Source of the DNA: Bacillota bacterium
GTDB lineage: Bacteria; Bacillota; Clostridia; Clostridiales; Clostridiaceae
DNA length: 8,966 nucleotides
Direction of reading: 5' to 3'
Assembly (NCBI GenBank): GCA_030706015.1
Contig: JAUZPI010000137.1
Span: forward strand, 1-8,966
The translations under genes were made by a program, and so were the position numbers. The notes beneath the pieces were generated by a model, which saw nothing but the letters and a program-made list of their open reading frames with translations, was not told the DNA's origin and searched no databases. Numbering within the stretch: position 1 is the stretch's first letter; the number at the start of each line of letters is the position of its first letter. Below are positions 1 to 5,658 of the stretch, in pieces.

Positions 1-2
1 AT

Positions 3-242
3 AAAAAATGTATGTTGTTAAGGCTTAAGTATATTGAAGAAAAATGCAAAATAACCAGTATAGCAGAGTATTATAGTTCCTATGAAAAAATAGAGAAGAA
101 AGCGTTGCTTATAAGAAATTTAGTAATAAAATCATATATGCTAAAGGATAATAAAGCATCAGAAAAAATAAAAAGATTATTAAAAGAGCTTGAAGCAGAA
201 GAAGAATATACACTTAGGGAGATACTAAAATACTTAATGTAA
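3..242 (+). CDS. 3' end of a larger gene; possible carrier-protein (ACP/PCP) C-terminal half plus helical linker
   Basis: The frame is open to the left edge and stops at TAA 240-242. An ATG lies at 12, but there is no ribosome binding site in the few bases before it, so this is probably the tail of a longer protein. The first 30 or so residues (LLRLKYIEEKCKITSIAEYY, then a YEKIEKKA segment) resemble helices II to IV of a carrier domain, where the usual pattern is SLLLLRL-x-IEEK followed by S-I-x-x-x-Y and a final IEKLA. The rest is highly charged helix with Leu heptads, like linkers after carrier domains in polyketide or nonribosomal synthetases. If the alignment is right, the Cys just before Met12 (TGT) sits where the phosphopantetheine Ser would be expected. 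The dead phosphopantetheinyl transferase next door fits this reading. The family call is inference; it could be an unrelated helical protein. Confidence 0.4.
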   Translation, partial: KKCMLLRLKYIEEKCKITSIAEYYSSYEKIEKKALLIRNLVIKSYMLKDNKASEKIKRLLKELEAEEEYTLREILKYLM

Positions 243-343
243 AGATTACTGGGATAATAACAATGGCCGTAATTGGCATGTGTTTGCGGGATAATACTGA
301 TATGGGAGGTTATATAAGTAATTATGGAAATATATGCAGTTAA
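233..343 (+). pseudogene. possible ketosynthase N-terminus remnant, out of frame with the preceding ORF
   Basis: Just after the end of the preceding ORF, the frame shifted by one base reads on without a stop from about 233 to TAA 341-343. It contains TMAVIGMCLRDNTDMG at 260-307. Polyketide synthase ketosynthase domains commonly start with a very similar string (I-A-V-I-G-M-S-x-R-F-P-x-A-D). The similarity covers only about 15 residues, lacks the usual FP, and then runs out into the start of the transferase pseudogene. A carrier domain, linker and ketosynthase start in this order would match a synthase module boundary broken by a frameshift and a large deletion. This is suggestive only; a chance match cannot be excluded by eye. 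Confidence 0.25.
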
Positions 344-1005
344 ATTAACTGAAAAAATCGAGTCATTAGAGTACAAGTTACTTTTATCATATATAGCAGA
401 AGAAAAACGAAAAAAATAGAAAGATATAAATTCTGGGAAGATGCACATAGATCATTATTGGCAGAGGTTTTGGTACGAGCTATTATTTGCAGTCAATTAA
501 AAATTGATAATAAATTGATAGAATTTACCACAAATGAATATGGAAAGCCTCTTTTAAAAGGTAATAAAAATGTTCATTTTAATCTTAGCCATTCAGGACA
601 GTGGGTATTATGTGCAATTGACAACAGAAGTGTGGGAGTACATGTTGAACTAGTCCAGCCAATGGAATTGGAGATTGCAGAACGTTTTTTTTCAGAGGAA
701 GAATATACATATATCATTAATAAGACTGGTTGTGAAAGGTTGGTAAGTTTTTTGAACTTTGAACGCTTAAAGAAAGTTATATAGAGGCTATTGGCAAAGG
801 TTTATCTATACCCTTAGATTCTTTCGCAATAAGTTTTCATAGTAGTGACATAACAGTTCAATCTAAGGGTGAGATGCTGAATTATTATTTTAAACAGTAT
901 AATATAGATACAGATTATAAGATAGCTATATGTGCTTTAAATAATAATTTTCCCATGAATATAAGATTGTTAACTCTAGAAGATATAATAAAAAAATTAT
1001 CATAA
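324..1005 (+). pseudogene. Sfp-type 4'-phosphopantetheinyl transferase, inactivated
   Basis: When intact, this enzyme transfers phosphopantetheine from CoA to a Ser of carrier proteins. Homology to Bacillus Sfp runs over the whole length but in three frames. Frame A (324-419) starts MEIYAVKL and ends EEKRKK-stop at TAG 417-419. Frame B (416 to about 753) reads IERYKFWEDAHRSLLAEVLVR, then YGKPLL, HFNLSHSGQWV and ERFFSEEEY. Frame C (about 748-1005) reads FFEL-stop-TLKESYIEAIGKGLSIPLDSF to a normal end. The breaks fall in an A run (410-416) and a T run (748-753), each consistent with loss of one base. TGA at 760-762 replaces the Trp codon of the W-x-x-K-E-S motif. The GIDIE metal motif reads GVHVE, so a Mg-binding Asp is His. 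Repaired length would be about 227 residues, close to Sfp (224). A GGGAGGT at 304-310 lies 13 bases before the start. This is a degraded gene, not a short functional one. Confidence 0.93.
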
Positions 1006-1067
1006 GCAGACTGTTTAGAAATCATGATGAATTGACGTATTTTTACTAAACTTGATTTAGCAGGACG

Positions 1068-1120
1068 AGGCTTTTAGCATAATCCATATTTCGTGGACTA
1101 TGTTAAGGGTCTTTTTTTTT
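1068..1120 (+). terminator. intrinsic terminator after the transferase pseudogene
   Basis: Arms 1068-1086 and 1094-1112 pair at 18 of 19 positions, counting G-U pairs, with one A-C mismatch. They enclose a 7-base loop (1087-1093) and lead straight into a run of nine T at 1112-1120. It lies 62 bases after the pseudogene stop and separates the decayed left part from the hydrogenase control region. Confidence 0.85.
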
Positions 1121-1134
1121 AAGTTTATGGGGAA

Positions 1135-1162
1135 ATATTCCTGATTAATATATTAGGAATAT
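1135..1162. repeat. small inverted repeat (hairpin)
   Basis: ATATTCCT (1135-1142) and AGGAATAT (1155-1162) are perfect reverse complements around a 12-base AT-only-but-one loop. The stem is weak and no T run follows, so it is not a good terminator by itself. It may be an operator half-site pair or chance in AT-rich DNA. Confidence 0.35.
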
Positions 1163-1190
1163 CTAGTGAAAAAACATTCATTGAAGTAAT

Positions 1191-1223
1191 AAGTTAACAT
1201 CAAGGTAACATGAAGTTAACTAA
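1191..1223. repeat. three tandem 11-base repeats containing GTTAAC/GGTAAC
   Basis: The three units are AAGTTAACATC (1191-1201), AAGGTAACATG (1202-1212) and AAGTTAACTAA (1213-1223). Units 1 and 3 contain the palindrome GTTAAC; unit 2 has GGTAAC. The 11-base period is about one helical turn, so equivalent bases face the same side of the DNA, as in cooperative binding sites. The array lies about 180 bases upstream of the proposed -35 element. A role as an activator or repressor site is inferred. Confidence 0.45.
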
Positions 1224-1401
1224 AAAGTTTGTAGAATATAGTAGAATAAATCGAGGAAAATTTAAATAAATTAAAAACAACATTAATGATACTGAAGAAA
1301 GGTTTTTTGTTCATACATTATTTTAAATTGAATGAATATTTCGAAAAATACTTGCATTATTTGGATGGTGTAACATATTTGTAAAAAACTCATTTTTATG
1401 C

Positions 1402-1433
1402 TTGAAATTGCAATATATTGTCATTATTATAAT
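1402..1433 (+). promoter_or_regulatory. predicted sigma-A promoter of the hydrogenase operon
   Basis: TTGAAA at 1402-1407 is followed after 17 bases by TATTAT at 1425-1430, which overlaps a perfect TATAAT at 1428-1433. Transcription would start near 1437-1441, giving a leader of about 160 bases before the small subunit start at 1599. In DNA this AT-rich, weaker promoter-like pairs also occur (for example TTGCAT at 1352), so the assignment is likely but not certain. Confidence 0.55.
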
Positions 1434-1554
1434 GATAGCACTATAAAAAGATTAAATGGATTAAAAAAAGAATTAAACTTTATTCTTGTTATGTGATTAC
1501 ACCTTATGTTATTTAATGTTAGTTCATATTCAATTTTGAGAATACCGTTATAAA

Positions 1555-1564
1555 CCATGCATGG
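1555..1564. repeat. perfect palindrome CCATGCATGG in the operon leader
   Basis: This 10-base perfect palindrome is GC-rich against an almost pure AT background and lies 22 bases before the AAGGAG ribosome binding site (1586-1591) of the small subunit gene. It could be a protein-binding site in the leader. A stem made from it would be too short to fold well. Confidence 0.35.
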
Positions 1565-1598
1565 ATTATATATATAAACAATAATAAGGAGTGTTACT

Positions 1599-2483
1599 AT
1601 GAAAATTAGTAGAAGAGACTTTTTAAAGTGGTCAGTGGCTACAGCTGTAGCTTTAAATCTGGAACTTGATATGGACAAGGTCAATACAGTTCTTGCAGCA
1701 GAAACAGATCCGCCAGTTATATGGCTTAATGGAGCTGGGTGTTCTGGCTGTACAATATCAACTCTAAATGTTACAAATCCTACTACTATTGATGATGTAC
1801 TTTTAAACAAAATAAGCATGAAGTATAATACAACTCTTATGACCGCCTCAGGGGATTTAGCAATGCAGACTCTTGATCAATGCGCTAATACTTACAATGG
1901 ACAATTCATACTAGTAATTGAAGGAGCAGTTCCCACAGGTGCAAGCGGAAATTACTGCATAATCGGTGAACAAAATGGTTCTCCTCTAACAATGCAGCAG
2001 GCAGTTCTCAAATATGGACCTATGGCTAAATATGTAGTCTCAGCAGGAACTTGTGCATCCTTTGGAGGAGTACCTGCAGCTGGTTCTAATAATACTTCTT
2101 GTCAATCAGTACAAACAATTCTAAGCGGCAAAACCACAAATCAAGTAATAAATCTTTCAGGTTGTCCAGTACATCCAACTGTCATGGTACAAACACTACT
2201 AAATCTTATCCTAAGTGGTATGCCAAGATTAGATTCCTATAATAGACCAACTCAATATTATAATAGTTTAATTCATTCAAATTGCCCAAGAAGAGGACAA
2301 ACTCAAGTGAGTCAGCCAGGTGTATTTGGTTGTTATAGAGGAATAGGATGCAAAGGACCAAGCACTGACAATGTATGTGCTAGTATGAAGTGGAATAATG
2401 GAGTAAGTTTCTGTACTATATCAAATTATCCCTGTATCGGTTGCGCAAATCCAAGTTTCCCTACAAATCCATTAACTCAATAG
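1599..2483 (+). CDS. hyaA: group 1 [NiFe]-hydrogenase small subunit with Tat signal peptide
   Basis: This is the electron-transfer subunit of an exported H2-oxidising hydrogenase, carrying three iron-sulfur clusters. The N-terminus has a twin-arginine signal, SRRDFLK (residues 4-10), with a weak hydrophobic stretch and a likely cleavage near Ala33/Ala34. Proximal cluster ligands are C48, C51, C152 and C189. Distal ligands are H226, C229, C245 and C251 (HSNCPRR and GCYRGIGCKGP). Medial ligands are C260, C279 and C282. At the position where standard enzymes have Pro, giving a [3Fe-4S] medial cluster, there is C272, so a [4Fe-4S] is predicted. The two extra Cys near the proximal cluster of O2-tolerant enzymes are absent (G50 and G157), which suggests an O2-sensitive enzyme. 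There is no C-terminal membrane helix; the protein ends NPLTQ. It starts at ATG after AAGGAG (7-base spacer) and is the first gene of the operon. mbhS or hupS are equivalent names. Confidence 0.95.
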   Translation: MKISRRDFLKWSVATAVALNLELDMDKVNTVLAAETDPPVIWLNGAGCSGCTISTLNVTNPTTIDDVLLNKISMKYNTTLMTASGDLAMQTLDQCANTYNGQFILVIEGAVPTGASGNYCIIGEQNGSPLTMQQAVLKYGPMAKYVVSAGTCASFGGVPAAGSNNTSCQSVQTILSGKTTNQVINLSGCPVHPTVMVQTLLNLILSGMPRLDSYNRPTQYYNSLIHSNCPRRGQTQVSQPGVFGCYRGIGCKGPSTDNVCASMKWNNGVSFCTISNYPCIGCANPSFPTNPLTQ

Positions 2484-2518
2484 TTAATAAATAATTTAAG
2501 ATGAAAGGGATGATTTAA

Positions 2519-3937
2519 ATGAGTACTTTAGTATTAGATCCAATTACTAGATTAGAAGGACATTTAAAGATAAATGTAACACTTGACTCAAATAATAATG
2601 TAACAGCAGCTCAAGCCTCTGGAGGACTTTATAGAGACTTTGAAAATATGCTTTTAAATAGAGTACCAAAGGATGCTGCTTTCTTAACGCAAAGAATATG
2701 CGGACTATGTCCTGTATCTCATGCTATAGCTTCATCAAAGGCAATAGAGCAAGCAGCGGGCTTTACACCTACGCTGCAGGGCATACTTTTAAGAGATCTC
2801 ATACAAGCTTCAAACTTTATATCAAGTAATATTCTTCACTTTTATCATTTAGCGTTAATGGACTATGTTCAAGGACCGCAAATGCATCCATGGACTCCAG
2901 GCTATAGTCAAGATTTCAGATTCAATTCAACAGATAGCCAAACCTTAGTTAATAATTATACAACAGCGTTATCAATTAGAAGACAAGCTCATGAAATGGC
3001 AGCTATATTTTCAGGAAAACTTCCGCATCCAGCAAACATTGTACCAGGTGGAGTAACTGCTATACCATCCTCAACAGATATTACCAACTTCAAAAATTAT
3101 TTAACTACAATAACAAACTTTATTACAAATACATATCAAGCAGATGTTAATAAACTGGCCTCAACATATAGTGATTATTATAGCGTAGGTAAGGGCTACG
3201 GAAATCTAATATCCTACGGTGTATTTGACACAAATACCTCTGGAAGCAAGTTATTCCCTGCAGGTGTTGTAACCAATGGAACAGTAGGAGGCTTTAATCA
3301 AGCTAATATTCAAGAATATGTAGGATATTCTTGGTATTCATCACCATCAGGTATAAATCCAGCAAGTGAAACTACTACTCCAAGTTACGGAAAAAATGGA
3401 GCGTATACATGGCTTAAGGCGCCAAGGTACAATGGACAGCCTTATGAAGCAGGTTCATTAGCAAGAACTTGGGTAAGTGGAGATTATACCCATGGTGTAT
3501 CAGTAATGGATAGACATATGGCTAGATATACTGAAACTGCTAAGATAGCTAGCAATATGAGTAACTGGATTAATCAAATAGTAACGGGTACAAGCGGATA
3601 TACAAATATAGGTACACCAGCCTCAGGTAGTGGAATAGGCTTGACTGAAGCGCCAAGAGGGGCACTTGGACATTGGGTATCAGTAGCGAGTTCAACTATA
3701 TCAAAATATCAAATTGTTACTCCAACCTGTTGGAATGCATCACCGATGGATGACAGCGGTAATGTTGGACCAATAGAGAAGGCTCTCATAGGAACTCATG
3801 TAGCTGATACAACTCAACCAGTAGAATTATTAAGAATTGTTCACTCCTTTGACCCATGTACAGGCTGTTCAGTACATGTAATGTCACCAGATGGAGTTGA
3901 AATGTCTAAGTTTATAGTGCAACCTTTAGGAGCTTAG
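2519..3937 (+). CDS. hyaB: group 1 [NiFe]-hydrogenase large subunit
   Basis: This is the catalytic subunit with the Ni-Fe(CN)2CO site. The N-terminal metal motif is RICGLCPVSH (C61, C64, H68) and the C-terminal one is DPCTGCSVH (C447, C450). Other family motifs are RLEGH (11-15, with E13 the likely proton-transfer Glu), GKLPHPANIVPGGVT near 166 and EAPRGALGH (R380 beside the active site). After H453 there is a 19-residue tail (VMSPDG to the end) that the maturation protease should remove. At 472 residues it is shorter than the roughly 550 of classic proteobacterial enzymes, but all metal-binding motifs are present. It has no signal peptide of its own, so it should travel across the membrane bound to the small subunit. 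It lies 35 bases after the small subunit, with a moderate AAAGGGAT site before the ATG. mbhL or hupL are equivalent names. Confidence 0.95.
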   Translation: MSTLVLDPITRLEGHLKINVTLDSNNNVTAAQASGGLYRDFENMLLNRVPKDAAFLTQRICGLCPVSHAIASSKAIEQAAGFTPTLQGILLRDLIQASNFISSNILHFYHLALMDYVQGPQMHPWTPGYSQDFRFNSTDSQTLVNNYTTALSIRRQAHEMAAIFSGKLPHPANIVPGGVTAIPSSTDITNFKNYLTTITNFITNTYQADVNKLASTYSDYYSVGKGYGNLISYGVFDTNTSGSKLFPAGVVTNGTVGGFNQANIQEYVGYSWYSSPSGINPASETTTPSYGKNGAYTWLKAPRYNGQPYEAGSLARTWVSGDYTHGVSVMDRHMARYTETAKIASNMSNWINQIVTGTSGYTNIGTPASGSGIGLTEAPRGALGHWVSVASSTISKYQIVTPTCWNASPMDDSGNVGPIEKALIGTHVADTTQPVELLRIVHSFDPCTGCSVHVMSPDGVEMSKFIVQPLGA

Positions 3938-3939
3938 TT

Positions 3940-4407
3940 ATGAAAAATACTGTCATCATTGGAATAGGTAACATACTCTTGAAAGATGACGGTGTAGGAG
4001 TATATACAATAAAACAGCTAGAAAATGAAAAACTTCCATCTACTATTGAATTAGTAGATGGGGGTACTTCTACACTTGATACCTTAGGATTTTTTTTGGA
4101 TTACAGCAGGGTAATAGTTATAGATTGTCTTAGAGCTGGGTATGAGCCCGGTACTATTTATAAAATTAATACTGAAGATATTAAGGATTATAAAAAAGAA
4201 AATTTATCTATACACGATGTCCAAATACTTGATGTAGTTAAAATGGCAAATATGATGGGTAAGTTTCCTAAGGTAACTATATTCGGAATAGAGCCAGAAA
4301 AAATATGTTTGGATACGGAAATGACAAAAACTATGCAAGTTAAGATACCTGAAATTATAAAACTGGTTAAAATGGAGTTAAACATAGAAGAACAAAATGT
4401 AGGTTAG
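3940..4407 (+). CDS. hyaD: hydrogenase maturation protease, HyaD/HybD family
   Basis: This endopeptidase cleaves the C-terminal tail of the large subunit after nickel has been inserted, letting the active site close. It begins with the family motif GIGNILLKDDGVG. By comparison with E. coli HybD, the nickel-sensing residues are D17, D62 (in VIDCLRAG) and H92 (in LSIHD). At 155 residues it has normal family length. It starts two bases after the large subunit stop, and its ribosome binding site TTAGGAG (3926-3932) lies inside the large subunit coding end, so translation is probably coupled. Its likely substrate is the adjacent large subunit, between H453 and V454. The function is well supported by the motifs and context. 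Confidence 0.93.
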   Translation: MKNTVIIGIGNILLKDDGVGVYTIKQLENEKLPSTIELVDGGTSTLDTLGFFLDYSRVIVIDCLRAGYEPGTIYKINTEDIKDYKKENLSIHDVQILDVVKMANMMGKFPKVTIFGIEPEKICLDTEMTKTMQVKIPEIIKLVKMELNIEEQNVG

Positions 4408-4411
4408 GTGA
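4406..4411 (+). promoter_or_regulatory. ribosome binding site that fixes the hypA start
   Basis: AGGTGA at 4406-4411 lies 5 bases before ATG 4417. It overlaps an in-frame GTG at 4408, which would start inside this site and have no site of its own. The ATG also places His at residue 2, as the HypA family requires for nickel binding. Confidence 0.8.
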
Positions 4412-4416
4412 GTAAT

Positions 4417-4758
4417 ATGCATGAGGTCTCAATAATGGAAAGTGCTATGGACATTGTTTTAGAAAAAGCTAAAGAGCATAATTTTAAAAATATACACAAA
4501 ATCACTATAAAAATCGGTGAGTTATCAGGAGTAATGTCAGATGCACTAGTTTTTGCCTTCAATGGAGTATCTAAAGGAACTATAGCAGAAGGAGCTGAGT
4601 TTTTAATCGAGAAGGTGGAGGCAACAGCTGGGTGTAATGATTGCGGTATTATATTTCCAATAGATCATTTTAATAAGCTATGTCCAAGCTGTAATAAATT
4701 TTCCACTAACATTTTAAGTGGATACGAACTTTATGTTAATACGATTGAAGGAGAATAG
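4417..4758 (+). CDS. hypA: hydrogenase nickel incorporation protein HypA
   Basis: HypA is the nickel metallochaperone that works with HypB to put Ni into the large subunit precursor. The protein starts MHEVSIMES; His2 is the conserved nickel ligand, which is why the start is placed at ATG 4417 instead of GTG 4408 (three residues longer). The structural zinc site is the double CxxC: CNDC and, 14 residues on, CPSC. With this start it has 113 residues, a normal length. It follows the protease stop by 9 bases and precedes hypB by 3, so it is an internal operon gene. Maturation takes place in the cytoplasm, before Tat export. Confidence 0.94.
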   Translation: MHEVSIMESAMDIVLEKAKEHNFKNIHKITIKIGELSGVMSDALVFAFNGVSKGTIAEGAEFLIEKVEATAGCNDCGIIFPIDHFNKLCPSCNKFSTNILSGYELYVNTIEGE

Positions 4759-4761
4759 AGA

Positions 4762-5424
4762 ATGAGTGAAATCAAGGTGGTAACTAATATACTTCAAACA
4801 AATGATGAAATAACTGCACAAAACAAAAAAAAGCTGGATGAAAAGGGGATATATGTTATTAATTTAATGAGTTCTCCTGGCTCAGGTAAAACCTCAATAC
4901 TTGAAAAGATTATCAGCAGACTAAAGAATGATATAAAGATAGCTGTAATTGAAGGAGATATCTATACGACAAAAGATGCAGAAAGAATTGAAGCACAAGG
5001 TGTGCCAGTGGTACAGATAAATACTGGAGGAGCATGCCATTTAGATGGTGATATGATTAAGAACTCACTTAATTCATTGGATTTAGAAAACATTGATCTT
5101 CTTGTAATAGAGAACGTTGGAAATCTTGTATGTCCTGCTGAATTTGAAATTGGTGAAGATATAAAGATTTCTGTTTTGAGTACCACAGAAGGAAATGATA
5201 AGCCATTGAAATATCCTTTAATGTTTGAAAAGAGCGGAGCGGTTATATTAAATAAAATAGATCTGCTGCCTTACACTAATTTTAATAAAGAAGAGTTTTA
5301 TAGAGATATAAATTCCTTAAATGCTAATGCTGTTACCTTTGAGGTCAGCTGTATAAAGGATGAAGGAATAGATAATTTAAGCTCATGGTTAAAAGATAGA
5401 GTTAAGGAAAAGAAGAATTCTTAA
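4762..5424 (+). CDS. hypB: hydrogenase nickel incorporation GTPase HypB
   Basis: HypB is a SIMIBI-class GTPase that delivers nickel together with HypA. The P-loop is SSPGSGKTS (37-45), the switch segment is ENVGNLVCPAEF (117-128) and the base-recognition motif is NKID. The metal site at the dimer interface is conserved as C92-H93 and C124. The N-terminus lacks both the high-affinity CxxCGC motif of E. coli HypB and the His-rich nickel-storage stretch of rhizobial forms, so this is the minimal type. At 220 residues it has normal length. The ribosome binding site GAAGGAG (4747-4753) lies in the end of hypA, with an 8-base spacer. The following gap to tatA (32 bases) has no obvious promoter or terminator, so transcription probably continues. 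Confidence 0.95.
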   Translation: MSEIKVVTNILQTNDEITAQNKKKLDEKGIYVINLMSSPGSGKTSILEKIISRLKNDIKIAVIEGDIYTTKDAERIEAQGVPVVQINTGGACHLDGDMIKNSLNSLDLENIDLLVIENVGNLVCPAEFEIGEDIKISVLSTTEGNDKPLKYPLMFEKSGAVILNKIDLLPYTNFNKEEFYRDINSLNANAVTFEVSCIKDEGIDNLSSWLKDRVKEKKNS

Positions 5425-5456
5425 TATATAAATAGATTTTTAGGAGGAAGAAAATT

Positions 5457-5648
5457 ATGCCTAGAATAGGTTTTCCAGAATTAATTGTTATTTTAGTAAT
5501 TGCTTTAGTGGTTTTTGGACCAGGTAAACTTCCATCAGTAGGTAAATCTGTGGGAGAGGCAATAAAAGAATTTAAAAAGGCCTCGAATGAACTAACTAAA
5601 GAAGAACCTGCTGTAACAAAAGCTGAAGAGAAAAAGGAAGTACAGTAG
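5457..5648 (+). CDS. tatA: Sec-independent protein translocase subunit TatA
   Basis: TatA forms the pore-like component that moves folded twin-arginine proteins across the membrane. The 63-residue protein has a short N-terminus with FPEL (E8), one membrane helix (about 8-20), the FGPGKLP hinge and an amphipathic helix (VGKSVGEAIKEFKKASNEL), then a charged tail. The acidic residue at position 8 resembles TatB, and no separate tatB is present, so it may do both jobs as in other Gram-positive TatAC systems. The ribosome binding site AGGAGG is at 5442-5447. It lies between hypB and two tatC genes in a hydrogenase operon, so its cargo is probably the hydrogenase heterodimer. Confidence 0.94.
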   Translation: MPRIGFPELIVILVIALVVFGPGKLPSVGKSVGEAIKEFKKASNELTKEEPAVTKAEEKKEVQ

Positions 5649-5658
5649 GAGTATTCAT

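Larger units (their letters stand above)
1121..1598 (+). promoter_or_regulatory. 478-base intergenic control region of the hydrogenase operon
   Basis: No convincing gene is seen on either strand. The region is extremely AT-rich and begins right after a terminator. It holds a hairpin (1135-1162), three tandem 11-base repeats (1191-1223), a sigma-A-like promoter (1402-1433), a leader of about 160 bases, a 10-base palindrome (1555-1564) and the ribosome binding site of the small subunit gene. Such a long upstream region, compared with gaps of a few bases inside the operon, suggests that regulation of the whole unit is concentrated here. No regulator gene is in the window. Confidence 0.6.

Noticed and set aside
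410..419. A-AAA-AAA slippery heptamer just before TAG, which could be a programmed -1 frameshift restoring the transferase frame
   Set aside because: The heptamer and frame change fit exactly, but the same gene has a second frameshift in a T run, a TGA at the catalytic-motif Trp and loss of a metal-binding Asp, so decay explains it better.
80..448. 122-residue ORF on the minus strand
   Set aside because: Antisense to the carrier-like ORF and transferase pseudogene, no ribosome binding site, Ile/Ser/Tyr-rich composition typical of a shadow frame.
458..784. Short 108-residue ORF as a free-standing gene
   Set aside because: It is the middle part of the broken transferase; homology extends upstream and downstream in other frames, and no ribosome binding site precedes its ATG.
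1210..1269. 19-codon ORF (MKLTKKF start) with AAGG four bases upstream
   Set aside because: Very short, overlaps the 11-base repeats, lies upstream of the predicted promoter and shows no recognisable features.
1352..1380. Alternative promoter, TTGCAT followed by an AT-rich -10-like hexamer
   Set aside because: Weaker match than TTGAAA-N17-TATTAT at 1402-1430; kept only as a possibility.
1286..1384. 32-codon ORF (MILKKGF start) in the control region
   Set aside because: No ribosome binding site, AT-rich composition gives such ORFs by chance, and it lies in the region before the likely promoter.
1427..1819. 130-residue ORF on the minus strand across the hydrogenase start
   Set aside because: Lies opposite the Tat signal and the first cluster motif of the small subunit; no family features.
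4408..4416. GTG at 4408 as the hypA start
   Set aside because: It would lie inside the AGGTGA ribosome binding site and would move the essential His away from residue 2; ATG 4417 is better.
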